DNA of 64,000 nucleotides, from the IMG/VR virus record IMGVR_UViG_3300042562_000746, positions 62,001 through 126,000 of that record; one strand, written 5' to 3'. The translations under genes were made by a program, and so were the position numbers. The notes under the pieces were generated by a model. It searched no databases. It was not told the origin of the DNA and worked only from the letters and a program-made list of their open reading frames with translations. How positions within the stretch are numbered: the stretch's first letter is position 1; every line of letters starts with the position of its first letter. This document shows positions 1 through 8,898 of this stretch, piece by piece. The stretch is from a virus.

Positions 1-777
1 TTCTTGTTGACCGGCGACTAATGTAGTAGTTGGTGCTAAACTTTGCTTTAATCTATCTAATAACTTAAATTCATTTTTGTATTGGTCTAACTTATCTGCG
101 TTATTATATTTTGTTGCAAATTCATACAACTGCTCCATTCTATTTACATAGTAATCGTTTACTCTAAGATTAATATTATCCTTTTGATAATTTTGTAATA
201 CTTTTAACAACTCAACGCGTTCATCTTTTTGAGGAAAGTTTCTAACTGATAAATCTAATCTATATTCTTTTTTAGTGTTCCTAAAAATTTCATTACATTG
301 ATAATGCTGTAATACAATTCTATTTGCTATAAATTTTCTTAATATAAATCCAAAATCAAAAAGTTTATTAGGTTCTACAATTCTTAGTGTAGTGTAAAAT
401 ATACAATTAGGATTACTTCTAATATAATCTATATTATCAAAAATATTATATGGTTCTAAATTCGCGGTATCGAATATATAGTATTTATTATTTGGATTAT
501 TTTTAATTGCTTCTGCAATTGTAGATTGTAATCCCATCAAATTTGTAGGAATAATATGATAACCAGGGTCTGATACTAATTCAAACTCTCTATCATGAAT
601 GAAAGCACTATCTATAAAAAACTCACGTTGTTCGGTATGTAAGTTTTTTCTTAGTTCATCTCCAATTTCATGTGATGGTTCTAATACTAAAAATCTATAA
701 TATAAATCCCACCATTTTGTATTATAAAATAATGCTCTATTAGTTGCACTATCAAATGGACCATGTAAATAAATCAT
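1..777 (-). CDS. Hypothetical phage protein, 3' end cut by window edge
   Basis: An open frame starts at an ATG on the minus strand (775-777) and stays open to position 1, giving about 259 residues without a stop. The protein begins MIYLHGPFDSATNRALFYN and contains aromatic-rich segments (KWWDLYYRF) followed by a lysine- and leucine-rich C-terminal half, probably helical. It lies one base downstream of the dUTPase stop codon, so it is the next gene of the same operon. I do not recognise the family. No signal peptide or membrane segment is visible. Confidence 0.8.
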   Translation of the reverse strand, partial: MIYLHGPFDSATNRALFYNTKWWDLYYRFLVLEPSHEIGDELRKNLHTEQREFFIDSAFIHDREFELVSDPGYHIIPTNLMGLQSTIAEAIKNNPNNKYYIFDTANLEPYNIFDNIDYIRSNPNCIFYTTLRIVEPNKLFDFGFILRKFIANRIVLQHYQCNEIFRNTKKEYRLDLSVRNFPQKDERVELLKVLQNYQKDNINLRVNDYYVNRMEQLYEFATKYNNADKLDQYKNEFKLLDRLKQSLAPTTTLVAGQQE

Positions 778-778
778 A

Positions 779-1213
779 TTATTTTCCTGTTGAACCGAAT
801 CCACCTTCACCTCTTAGTGTATCGGATAATTCTTTTACTTCTAAAAATTGTACTGGTGGATGTGGTATAATCATAAGTTGACAAACTCTATCACCAACTT
901 TATAATCATTTTTTTGATTTTCAATTGTTGTTATAATTTTGTTGAATGTGGCTTGCAACTCACCTCTATATCCACTATCAATTACCCCAACTGAATTACT
1001 TAATTGCAATCTAGTTTTTCTAATTGATGAACGAGGAAATACTAATCCTACAAATCCTTCGGGTATTTCCAATGCAACGCCCAATCCATATGTTATTTGA
1101 GTATATGTTTCTGATATAACCGATGTTGCTACTAAATCCATTCCAGCATCACCTTCTTTTGCATAGGTTGGTATTACTGCGTTTTCATTTAATTTTTTAA
1201 TTCGTACTTTCAT
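779..1213 (-). CDS. dut: dUTP diphosphatase (dUTPase)
   Basis: Hydrolyses dUTP to dUMP and pyrophosphate, keeping uracil out of phage DNA and supplying dUMP for dTTP synthesis. All five motifs of the trimeric dUTPase family are visible in order: AGMDL (motif 1), PRSSI (motif 2), GVIDSGYRGE (motif 3, catalytic Asp and Tyr), VGDRVCQLMI (motif 4) and the glycine-rich C-terminal GEGGFGSTG (motif 5). The length of 144 residues is normal. It starts at ATG and sits 2 bp after the methyltransferase-like gene, in the same minus-strand operon as clamp and polymerase. Confidence 0.97.
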   Translation of the reverse strand: MKVRIKKLNENAVIPTYAKEGDAGMDLVATSVISETYTQITYGLGVALEIPEGFVGLVFPRSSIRKTRLQLSNSVGVIDSGYRGELQATFNKIITTIENQKNDYKVGDRVCQLMIIPHPPVQFLEVKELSDTLRGEGGFGSTGK

Positions 1214-1215
1214 TA

Positions 1216-2781
1216 CTATGGTTTATAAAATATAAAAATTGGTTCGTATTTATATGATGTTCCTTCTAATTTCATAGAGTTCTTTACACCACTTAAATCT
1301 ACACCAGTCATTGGGCTCATTGTCATTCTAAGTTTACCTTTGTATTCCATACCTAAACTTGTAAGTACATCAATACTATCTTGTTCTAATGTAAACCATT
1401 TATCTTTACCCACCTTAATATCTGCAATATTCCAGCAAATGTATCTATCATTTTTAAGATATTCAAAAGCCGTTGTTAAGGTTGGTTTTAAGAATCCATC
1501 TCTCCAACTTTCATATGAATTAAACTTTTTAAACGATTGAGAATCATCATCTGAATATCTCTCTCTATCAAAGTATGGTGGTGATGTGAATATAAAATCT
1601 AACTTACCTTTATACTTTTGAAAATTTGGGTCTTCCGATATAATCTCCGAACCTGTTGTAAAGATTTCATATGTATTTTGATGTCCCCAAAATGGATTAG
1701 CTACACCCGGTACTTGTGTATTAAAGAACTCTGCTAAGTATTCATAACGAGTCTTACCTATCTCTGGTATTTGGTTTTCAGTATTAGGGTCATTTCCAAT
1801 GTAGTGAATATTTCTATCACCCACACTCAATGCTCCTAATATTCTACCACCCCATCCCGCCGAAGGGTCATAGATATTAATCTTATCTTGTCCTTTAATA
1901 TGTTGAGTAAACCTTTCATATAAATACTTTGCAGTTAATGGTGGAAAATTTACTGCTGGTTGAGAACCCATACCAATTCTAAATGCGGCTGTTGCTTCAG
2001 GAAATATTCTCTGACCCAATGGGTACACCCTGATTTGAATTGGTTGTTTAGGTAAATCAACTAAGTTATCTATATTCTCACCCCAATCTGCAGTTTTCAA
2101 AGATGCGATATGTTTATATTCTAACACACCACTTTTGTATAACACTTTTACTTCCTCTGCTGAAATGGGTAATGATGGTATTCTACTATCTGCTTGCGAT
2201 AATGCGAATCCTAATCCATTTCCTCTATCTCCACTTTGCCATTTCTCAATCCATTCCTTACCTGTTGCTAAGTGTGAATTATGAAACTCTGGATTATCTT
2301 TATGTAGGGTTTTAGAGAAACGATACATACCATCTTGTCTCGTCAATCTTCTCATTTGCTTTGTGAATAACTCTAAATAATCATCCGATGAAAAGATTTC
2401 GTGAATTGATGGTTTTGGTTTATCATATGTACTACCACCAATTGCAGTTTTGTACATAGCCGGAAAGAATTGATTTACGGGAGTAGCGAATTTATTAAAG
2501 TTAAATATAACTTCATTTCCATCATCATCCTTTTCCTCAAACTTAGTTATCTTATAACCTTGTAGTTTAGAAAAGTTCTCAATGATTTCTGCTTCATTAA
2601 CCCCAATCTTAGGTGGTGCACCGGTCTCATCCCACTGCTTTAATGCAGTTTTCTTAAAGTTGGCTACCCACGTTTCGAAGTCAGGGAATGACATCTCAAG
2701 TACTTGTTCGTACTTAAGATTCATTTCCGGGTCATAGAACCAATCACTTCTCTCGTAAAAATATTTCTTTTCGTAATTCAT
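1216..2781 (-). CDS. DNA-methyltransferase-like protein (SPPY motif)
   Basis: A 521-residue protein whose C-terminal half carries the two hallmarks of amino-group (N6-adenine/N4-cytosine) DNA methyltransferases: an AdoMet-binding motif I (DPSAGWGGR, about residues 305-313) and catalytic motif IV SPPY (about 400-403). The N-terminal 290 residues are not a recognisable target-recognition domain. The stop overlaps nothing; its ATG shares a base with the clamp stop (position 2781), so the two are translationally coupled. It is a paralogue of the 410-residue protein at 15728-16960, which has DFAAGWGDR and TSPPYFSVERYS in matching positions. Real substrate (DNA base, modified nucleotide or other) is unknown. 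Confidence 0.75.
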   Translation of the reverse strand: MNYEKKYFYERSDWFYDPEMNLKYEQVLEMSFPDFETWVANFKKTALKQWDETGAPPKIGVNEAEIIENFSKLQGYKITKFEEKDDDGNEVIFNFNKFATPVNQFFPAMYKTAIGGSTYDKPKPSIHEIFSSDDYLELFTKQMRRLTRQDGMYRFSKTLHKDNPEFHNSHLATGKEWIEKWQSGDRGNGLGFALSQADSRIPSLPISAEEVKVLYKSGVLEYKHIASLKTADWGENIDNLVDLPKQPIQIRVYPLGQRIFPEATAAFRIGMGSQPAVNFPPLTAKYLYERFTQHIKGQDKINIYDPSAGWGGRILGALSVGDRNIHYIGNDPNTENQIPEIGKTRYEYLAEFFNTQVPGVANPFWGHQNTYEIFTTGSEIISEDPNFQKYKGKLDFIFTSPPYFDRERYSDDDSQSFKKFNSYESWRDGFLKPTLTTAFEYLKNDRYICWNIADIKVGKDKWFTLEQDSIDVLTSLGMEYKGKLRMTMSPMTGVDLSGVKNSMKLEGTSYKYEPIFIFYKP

Positions 2782-3500
2782 TATGCTGATAGCTGAACTT
2801 CAACTAAATAATACTTACAAACGAAATCATCAATGATGAAACTAATGTGAGCTAATCCTTTTGAAGATACTAACAATTTAGCAGATGTTGCTTCTTTGTT
2901 TGCAGTTAAAATCTCTTTCAAATACTTTGCAGAGAATGAAATTGCTTTTACATCAGTTGCATAGTTTTCTATTGCTTTGAATGTAATTCTGTTTGAGTTT
3001 ACATTAGAGTAACCCATAACAATGTTCAAATTACCTTTCTCAGTTAATACTGTAAATGTATCAACATCACTCAATGCGTTTTTAGCTTTGATGAATTTGT
3101 CAATAAACTTACCATCTAAATCGATTTCGATATCAAATGGAGGTAATGATTTTAGTTCAGGTACATTTGGGATAACACTCAAATCTGCTAATTGATAAGC
3201 CGCTTTGATATCATCACTACCTAAACCTAATGCGATTGATTTATCCTCAACCTTTTGAACTTCTAAATTAACATCATCACCTAATACCGATAACATTTTG
3301 TTTAGATTAGAAGTCGTATAGATACCTAACTCTGCATTTTCAAAGTTAAAGTTATCTAATGTGATTTCACCTAATACGGTTTTGTCATCTGCGATAAACT
3401 TTGTTGATAATTTTTGACCATCGGTAGTCCATGTAACCGATTCAACTAATCCAGCTAAATTGTATTTGCTGATAAAGCGTGTAATTCTTGTTTTGTTCAT
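2781..3500 (-). CDS. Sliding clamp (T4 gp45-like processivity factor)
   Basis: Predicted ring-forming clamp that tethers the family-B polymerase to DNA. The 239-residue length matches T4 gp45 (about 228) and not the longer bacterial beta clamp. The alternation of short strands (TDGQKLSTKFIADDKTVLGEITLDNF, quoted here only in outline) and the segment IYTTSNLNKMLSVLGDDV are typical of the gp45 fold. It sits directly downstream of the DNA polymerase gene and has its own promoter at 3523-3554, with a leader of roughly 20 nt before the ATG. Family assignment rests on pattern and context; no catalytic motif exists to confirm it. Confidence 0.85.
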   Translation of the reverse strand: MNKTRITRFISKYNLAGLVESVTWTTDGQKLSTKFIADDKTVLGEITLDNFNFENAELGIYTTSNLNKMLSVLGDDVNLEVQKVEDKSIALGLGSDDIKAAYQLADLSVIPNVPELKSLPPFDIEIDLDGKFIDKFIKAKNALSDVDTFTVLTEKGNLNIVMGYSNVNSNRITFKAIENYATDVKAISFSAKYLKEILTANKEATSAKLLVSSKGLAHISFIIDDFVCKYYLVEVQLSA

Positions 3501-3522
3501 TTTTTTATGTTTTATTATATAA

Positions 3523-3554
3523 TAAAGATACGACTTTTATTCCATTCTACCAAA
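3523..3554 (-). promoter_or_regulatory. Bacteroidota-type promoter for the clamp operon
   Basis: On the minus strand a -33 box TTTGGTA (3548-3554) is followed after exactly 14 nt by a -7 box TCGTATCTTTA (3523-3533). The same two boxes with the same spacer recur at 9840, 10817, 13060, 13165, 13770 and 26841. The clamp ATG is 23 nt downstream. Confidence 0.75.
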
Positions 3555-3557
3555 TTT

Positions 3558-6083
3558 TTAGAAGGAAAAGAATTCCTCTAATTTCTTTGAACTAAATGAT
3601 GATTTTTCCCACCCTAATGCATTATAGAAATCATCCATTTTATTTTCTAATTCTGCTTCAAATATTTTATCCACATCAATATACTTTTGGATAAACTCCA
3701 TTATTTCAGGAGGGTCTTGATAACCCTTAAATGCTGCAGTTTCTAAACTTAATGGATTTTGTTTTAGATATACCCACTTAATCTTATCACCATCTCTCAT
3801 AGGTGCATATTTGAAAGGGCAATTGAAATGTTTAAGTAATCTATTGTAAGTAATACCTGCTTTAATATGTGCAGGTGTTCCTTTCTCAAAATCACCCAAT
3901 TGTTTATTTTTACCACCTTTATCATATCTACTAATTTCTTTAACTGCCCCACCCTTTGCAATAAGTGCTACATCTAACCCAGCTAATGATAATTTAAACT
4001 CTGCTAGTTCAGTATCTACACTTTCATTTGTTTTACCTTGTAGAATATCTCTCAACATTCTCGCCATAAAATCTTGAAATGCTTTTGGAAAAGATGAACG
4101 AACTACATCTAATCCTTTTACATCTAACTTATCCATCGGTAAACCATTCGCTGCAACTATCCATTGTGCATATCTTTTTTTTGCAATCCAAATACCTGCT
4201 TTACTGATATACTCTTTCTTAATTTCAAATCTATGTTTCTTAATGTTGAAGAACTTATCTGCCATCATATCATAGAACTTATTTAAGAAATCCTGCACCT
4301 CACCTGCTATATCATCAATCTTTTCTGTCATTGCAGTATCATCAAACTCTGCCCAATTGGGAAATCTATGTTTAACTAATGGTAGGGCTGAAAAGAATAC
4401 TGAATCCGTATCAATGTATATGTTATAATCTTCATTAGTACCCAACTCTTTGTTGTACTTAATGTTTACCATCTTTGCCGTATTCTTAATTACCGTTTGT
4501 CCCGTAGTGGTTACTGCCGCTGCATTATCCACATCATAAAAACGAAATGCAGGTAATCCTAATACTCCATATAAAGAGTTAAGTAAAATCTTTTGAACCA
4601 ATTGTCTTTTAGCATAGAATGCGTGTTTTGCTGTATCACCTTCTTTACCATATTTCTTTTCTAATTTACGGAACTCAACCCTTTGTTGAAACCACTCATC
4701 TAATATATCTGCAATCAATCCTACTTTCTCTTGTGTATATAATACTCCATTAGATGATATAGATAAATTCTCCTCATTCAATTCCTTTCTCAATTCTTCG
4801 GTAGTATAATTAAGTGCCGTATGTTCTATGTTCCATACTCTATAATCACCTTTAACAAATGCTTCTGCATCAAAATTTGCAATCTTACCCACCTTTGTTT
4901 CGGGTGATATATTCAAACTCATAATAATTGATGGATATAGTGATGTCAAATCCAAATCATATAACCAATCATACTTACCTGGTATCGGGTCTTTTACATA
5001 TGCTCCAATGAAACCCTGCTCACCACTCTCTTTCAGAGCTTCCATTTGTTCCCTTCTATCTGATGGTTTGTTTGGTGCTACTAAGTTTCTTTTCTTTAAG
5101 TAGTTCAAACACGCTCCCTCTAAATACTTTGATGAATAGATATAATCCTCATATGGAACGTGTCCAGCGTGACAGATACCTCTACATAAATCAATAAATT
5201 GTAATTTTCTATCCATCTCTACTACCAACTCAACATCCACAATATTATACTCAATAAACTTTTCTAAATCCTCTTTAAATAAATCATCTAAACTTCCAGC
5301 ATATTCAACTTTCTCTCTACCTAATTCTTTCTTTGCAATATAATTCAATGTATATGATGGTGATAACCCATAGTTATAGTTTTTATACAAAGTAATATAA
5401 TCTAATATACTAACTCCCGCAAACGTCCATTTTTTTCTATATGGTGAATAAAACGCATCTCTAATTGGTGATAATCTATACGCATTTTGCTTACCCAATA
5501 CATTAACTAAACGATTGAATAAATAAGGAATATCAAAGAAATCTATATTCCATCCTGTTAATATTGTAGGATTGATATGTTCGTAAATAGTTAAGAACGC
5601 ATTAAGTAACTCTCTTTCACTTCTAAATGCCTTAATAATACGATTATCTTTTTTTATTGTATTTTGTAACTTACCTTCTTTATCTAAGACTAATGCATAG
5701 TAAGTATTTGTTGGTCCATCGTGCACCGCAATTGCTGTAATTTCATTTTCAGCTTTCTCTACATCCGGCAATCCGCTTTCCATTTCTACCTCAATATCAA
5801 AAGTAAGAACCACATGTCCTTCCGATGGTAAATCACTTTCCGAATATAAATCTACTAAGATACGGGTTGTTTCGGGTACATCAGTTTCGTAATAAGCCGG
5901 GTCATCCTTTTGGAACTCATAGATTTTAGTAACCTTTGTACCATCTAATGCCGTTGATTGTCCTCGCTCTGCCGGGGCGTAAGCGTAGTTGAATGTTTTG
6001 TATGGGAATGTTTGATACCCTAATTTATCATCCCAAAGATGAACTAAATCCTTTCCTTTTTGTAAGTAGACGTTTTGATACAT
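3558..6083 (-). CDS. Family-B replicative DNA polymerase (T4 gp43-like)
   Basis: Template-directed phage DNA synthesis with 3'-5' proofreading. Exonuclease motifs are present: Exo I FDIEVE (D96, E98), Exo II GWNIDFFDIPYL (N179, D181) and Exo III YNIVDVELV (D283). Polymerase motifs follow: motif A DLTSLYPSII (around 378-387), motif B KILLNSLYG (498-506) and motif C YIDTDSVF (D558, D560). At 841 residues it is slightly shorter than T4 gp43. No intein or intron interrupts it. The C-terminus ends in EEFFSF, a plausible clamp-binding tail as in gp43 (inference). The promoter at 6090-6120 would give an almost leaderless mRNA. Confidence 0.97.
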   Translation of the reverse strand: MYQNVYLQKGKDLVHLWDDKLGYQTFPYKTFNYAYAPAERGQSTALDGTKVTKIYEFQKDDPAYYETDVPETTRILVDLYSESDLPSEGHVVLTFDIEVEMESGLPDVEKAENEITAIAVHDGPTNTYYALVLDKEGKLQNTIKKDNRIIKAFRSERELLNAFLTIYEHINPTILTGWNIDFFDIPYLFNRLVNVLGKQNAYRLSPIRDAFYSPYRKKWTFAGVSILDYITLYKNYNYGLSPSYTLNYIAKKELGREKVEYAGSLDDLFKEDLEKFIEYNIVDVELVVEMDRKLQFIDLCRGICHAGHVPYEDYIYSSKYLEGACLNYLKKRNLVAPNKPSDRREQMEALKESGEQGFIGAYVKDPIPGKYDWLYDLDLTSLYPSIIMSLNISPETKVGKIANFDAEAFVKGDYRVWNIEHTALNYTTEELRKELNEENLSISSNGVLYTQEKVGLIADILDEWFQQRVEFRKLEKKYGKEGDTAKHAFYAKRQLVQKILLNSLYGVLGLPAFRFYDVDNAAAVTTTGQTVIKNTAKMVNIKYNKELGTNEDYNIYIDTDSVFFSALPLVKHRFPNWAEFDDTAMTEKIDDIAGEVQDFLNKFYDMMADKFFNIKKHRFEIKKEYISKAGIWIAKKRYAQWIVAANGLPMDKLDVKGLDVVRSSFPKAFQDFMARMLRDILQGKTNESVDTELAEFKLSLAGLDVALIAKGGAVKEISRYDKGGKNKQLGDFEKGTPAHIKAGITYNRLLKHFNCPFKYAPMRDGDKIKWVYLKQNPLSLETAAFKGYQDPPEIMEFIQKYIDVDKIFEAELENKMDDFYNALGWEKSSFSSKKLEEFFSF

Positions 6084-6089
6084 ATGTTA

Positions 6090-6120
6090 TAAAGATACAA
6101 CAAATTATCTTAACTACAAA
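6090..6120 (-). promoter_or_regulatory. Promoter for the DNA polymerase gene
   Basis: The minus strand reads TTTGTAG (6114-6120), then TTGTATCTTTA (6090-6100). This is a slightly degenerate copy of the phage's early promoter, with the -7 box ending only 7 nt before the polymerase ATG. The transcript would be nearly leaderless. Confidence 0.55.
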
Positions 6121-6121
6121 A

Positions 6122-6652
6122 TTATTTAATCTTTAATTTGAATTTCTTTCCGGATGGGATTGAATATACTGCAAAGATAGGCGTTACTTGAAATTGTAAA
6201 TCTCGCATTCTATTTGTATATGATTGCCACATTTGTTTTTCTAAATAAGCAATTGTCATATGTGGCCTATAATCTGTAAATTCGTTTGAGTTTGGTAGTT
6301 TGCTTAATAGATGATGTGCTTTTTCTAATCCATCACCAACCGCATCCATTTTTAATACATCATAATTATCACTTTCAAAAACTGAAACATTACTTAGTTG
6401 TATATCCCCAAAATGAATCCTATCTAATAATTGTTGAACTATTTGTGGAGTTACGTTAGAATGTAATCCATATAACAAAGTGACGTGGGGTTCTGTTTCT
6501 TTACCATACTTACCACTACCATCATCGTAAATATCTTTATCATCTATAATACCGGTAAGTTGACTTTCATTAAAATCAAAGTATAACATTACACATCCAT
6601 ATTCGTAAGGACCGTTTTTAATTTCTTTAAGTATTTTTCTTAACTTAATCAT
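6122..6652 (-). CDS. 2H phosphoesterase family protein
   Basis: A 176-residue protein with the two His-x-Thr motifs that define the 2H phosphoesterase superfamily: HVTLLYG (about residue 56) and HMTIAYL (about residue 132), the usual ~75-residue distance apart. Family members cleave or ligate 2',3'-cyclic or 2',5'-linked nucleotides. Phage T4 57B (Acb1), which degrades cyclic oligonucleotide signals of CBASS immunity, belongs to this superfamily, so an anti-defence role is possible but not shown. An RNA-repair or cyclic phosphodiesterase role is equally open. Overlaps the next gene upstream by 4 bp. Confidence 0.8.
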   Translation of the reverse strand: MIKLRKILKEIKNGPYEYGCVMLYFDFNESQLTGIIDDKDIYDDGSGKYGKETEPHVTLLYGLHSNVTPQIVQQLLDRIHFGDIQLSNVSVFESDNYDVLKMDAVGDGLEKAHHLLSKLPNSNEFTDYRPHMTIAYLEKQMWQSYTNRMRDLQFQVTPIFAVYSIPSGKKFKLKIK

Positions 6653-7146
6653 ATTACCTTTTCGAACATATCGTTTATTATTTTTTTATTTTCCATTGTA
6701 TTTTCAATATCAAATATTAATGCAATTCTATTTTTAGTTCCCAAATTATTTACTTTATGTTTGTTTTGTATACTAAAATGATAAATGTATCCAGGAAACA
6801 TTACAAATTCATATACTGCACTCATTTCTTCAACATAACTTAATACCAATTCATTGGTTATGATTGGCATTATAAATCGTAATTTATCAGTATCGTTGTC
6901 GTCTACATGCCAATCTATATTTTTATTAGATGATTGAAAATGTAGTTTAAAATTTAATAAAGGGAATATTGAATTAAAGTATTCAAATGTAGTTTTGTAA
7001 ACCGGATGTGATTCTAAAAAATTAGAGTCATTTATATAATCATTAACTCCATTGTGATTAGAATGTGATTGTATATAATTACTATTTAAAGATTCATTTA
7101 ATAAATTGTTAAATGTGATATTATCGTATTTTAATTTAACTAGCAT
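6649..7146 (-). CDS. 2OG-Fe(II) oxygenase-like, Asp/Asn beta-hydroxylase type
   Basis: A 165-residue protein. The metal- and cosubstrate-binding pattern is visible: His-x-Asp in IDWHVDD (H80, D82), a distal His in SIQNKHKVNN (H130) and an Arg in TKNRIALIFDI (R140) that would bind 2-oxoglutarate. The PGYIYHFSIQNKHKV block resembles the aspartyl/asparaginyl beta-hydroxylase branch. The N-terminal 50 residues are Asn/Ser-rich and unrecognised. The substrate, protein or small molecule, is unknown. Stop and start codons overlap the neighbouring genes, so it belongs to a tightly coupled set with the 2H phosphoesterase and nucleoside-phosphorylase genes. It is one of five such oxygenase-like genes in this window. 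Confidence 0.7.
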   Translation of the reverse strand: MLVKLKYDNITFNNLLNESLNSNYIQSHSNHNGVNDYINDSNFLESHPVYKTTFEYFNSIFPLLNFKLHFQSSNKNIDWHVDDNDTDKLRFIMPIITNELVLSYVEEMSAVYEFVMFPGYIYHFSIQNKHKVNNLGTKNRIALIFDIENTMENKKIINDMFEKVI

Positions 7147-7703
7147 TAGCTTACTTTAAAATCTTCTTTTAATTTTTCTAAGAATTTTGCTATTCCTTTA
7201 TTGTGATTTTTTTTCCAATCATTTGCATCACCATTATCCGAAATAAATTTATATGAAACAAAATCAAAACCATATATTTTACATACTTTTGCAATTGAAT
7301 ATGCTTCCATATCACATACTGAACGTTTTGTATTACTTTGAAACGTATCAGTTGTAAAACATACATCACTATTACCAAATGTTAAAATTCCTGCTTCTAA
7401 TTTAGGGTAAATTATATCATCAAATGGAGTAACATATTTTTTTGCAAATTGCTTAGTATCTATATCACCTTGTTGAAATTGTAAACATTTAATAAGTTCA
7501 CCAATTTTATAATCAGATGAACCAGCTGAACCAAAGTTTATTACTATTGTTTCGGTTGGTGATAAATCTTTTAATATTTCAGTTGCTTTAATTGCTGCAT
7601 TTACTTTACCAACCCCAGTGTATATAACATCCACTCCCATTGGTTCTAATCCTTTTGGAAACTCACTTGGTAATGCAACAAACAATTTTATTCTCATACT
7701 CAT
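7146..7703 (-). CDS. Nucleoside phosphorylase / nucleosidase family protein
   Basis: A 185-residue protein of the PNP/UDP phosphorylase fold, which cleaves N-glycosidic bonds of purine nucleosides or of MTA/SAH. Visible are YTGVGKVNAA near residue 31, INFGSAGS (phosphate or ribose contact region) and CDMEAYSIAKVC (about 132-143), the family's Met-Glu ribose-binding signature, followed by SDNGD (SDxxD active-site pattern). It is shorter than typical members (about 230), missing part of the N-terminal region. It could salvage nucleosides from degraded host DNA or act on a signalling nucleotide. A second ATG at codon 3 is an alternative start. Confidence 0.8.
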   Translation of the reverse strand: MSMRIKLFVALPSEFPKGLEPMGVDVIYTGVGKVNAAIKATEILKDLSPTETIVINFGSAGSSDYKIGELIKCLQFQQGDIDTKQFAKKYVTPFDDIIYPKLEAGILTFGNSDVCFTTDTFQSNTKRSVCDMEAYSIAKVCKIYGFDFVSYKFISDNGDANDWKKNHNKGIAKFLEKLKEDFKVS

Positions 7704-7712
7704 AAATATACA

Positions 7713-8738
7713 CTATTTTTGAAACATATCCCATTTTAAGATAACATCTTCTGTGAACTTTTTGTAATTACAACTACTAACATGTCCCGTATGTCCTATT
7801 TCTCCAGTTAATAATGCGTTTTCTAATTTAGTTTGACTACCATATTTTTGATATTCCATCCATAGTGGATTAAAATCGATATCCGTACTTTTTATTTGAT
7901 TTCTGATTGTCCATTCAAATACTCCACCATATTTATGTAATCCTTCCTCTTCAAAAAACCAGCAATATTTATCCCAATCAATTGAATCATATAAATATTT
8001 TGCATATGGATAATCATCTACTCTAAGTTTGGTATCATCCCAAGTATTTATAATATCTTTATCTTCAAAAATACCTTTAATCATTTTTTGTTTAGTAGGA
8101 TATCCACCTGGCATTAAACCATAATCATATTTTAATGAAAATGAATTATGCATAAAGAAACATTTTAATTCAATACCATTTGCTTTACAAAATTGAATTA
8201 AATAATCAAAATATTCCAACCATTCTATATATCTACTTTCATCATTATACAATGTTTCTAAGTAGGATTGATTGTATTGAAATACTCTTGGACTTTCCCT
8301 TTCAATTGAAGAATATTTCATATCGGGTATAGCTAAGTTTAACCAATATCCATTTTGACCTGAAAATTCTTTTTCTTTTAAATAATCGTTTACAAAATCG
8401 GCATGCTTTTCAAATTCAATATAAGGAGTAAGTTCCTTTGAAATAAAATGGGTACGTCTGAAATAAGATGACCATTGTATAATCATACTGATTTCTTTTG
8501 GGTCAACTCCGTTTTTTATTAGTTCTTTAGCTTTGTATAATGCAGAACGAACAATCATTGAATTATTATTACCCGGACTACCCATGTTGTATATTTTGAG
8601 CTCCGGTAAAATTCTTTGTAACCAATGTGGATAGTACCACATTTGTTTATCATCTCTTAAAAATGTATCATCACTACGATGGTAATTAACCCTTGCCGAT
8701 GATGTAAATGAACAACCCGATGTAATTAAATATTTCAT
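7713..8738 (-). CDS. SGNH/GDSL-hydrolase-like protein
   Basis: The start is placed at the ATG at 8736-8738 (MKYLITSGCSFT); the longer frame to 8777 begins with GTG and would run into the tRNA-like gene. The resulting 341-residue protein has an SGNH-like block I (TSGCSFT, Ser replacing the GDS form), block II (NMGSPGNNNSMI) and block III (IIQWSSY). A C-terminal GLHKYGG could carry the catalytic His. The family includes esterases and acyltransferases of polysaccharides; the phage substrate is unknown. A distant paralogue is at 14981-15721. Confidence 0.6.
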   Translation of the reverse strand: MKYLITSGCSFTSSARVNYHRSDDTFLRDDKQMWYYPHWLQRILPELKIYNMGSPGNNNSMIVRSALYKAKELIKNGVDPKEISMIIQWSSYFRRTHFISKELTPYIEFEKHADFVNDYLKEKEFSGQNGYWLNLAIPDMKYSSIERESPRVFQYNQSYLETLYNDESRYIEWLEYFDYLIQFCKANGIELKCFFMHNSFSLKYDYGLMPGGYPTKQKMIKGIFEDKDIINTWDDTKLRVDDYPYAKYLYDSIDWDKYCWFFEEEGLHKYGGVFEWTIRNQIKSTDIDFNPLWMEYQKYGSQTKLENALLTGEIGHTGHVSSCNYKKFTEDVILKWDMFQK

Positions 8739-8751
8739 ACTTTTAATTTGC

Positions 8752-8898
8752 TGTAAGGGATGGATTCGAACCACCACAGGGAGATTCGGAAAGTAACATT
8801 GATGCTTGCAAGCTGGTGGTCAACCCCATATTACTTTTCTATTTCTATGTCCCTATCCTCGAGACGAGAGGACATGTCTGCCAAATTTCAACACCTTA
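8752..8898 (-). tRNA. tRNA-like gene with an abnormally long centre
   Basis: Ends form a perfect 7-bp acceptor (TGTAAGG at 8892-8898, CCTTACA at 8752-8758). A normal T arm precedes the 3' strand (GGTGG, loop TTCGAAT, CCATC). The 5' part has a leucine-like D arm (AAATTTGGCAGAC). The span is 147 nt instead of 73-90. The centre contains nested hairpins (TGTCC/GGACA enclosing TCCTC/GAGGA, and AAAGTAA/TTACTTT around GCTTGCAAGC), and no anticodon can be assigned. It may be an interrupted, decayed or tRNA-mimicking RNA. It overlaps the next CDS by 3 nt. Confidence 0.5.

Noticed and set aside
8739-8777. N-terminal extension of the SGNH-like frame at 7713
   Set aside because: It begins with GTG inside the tRNA-like gene; the family pattern starts at the ATG at 8738.
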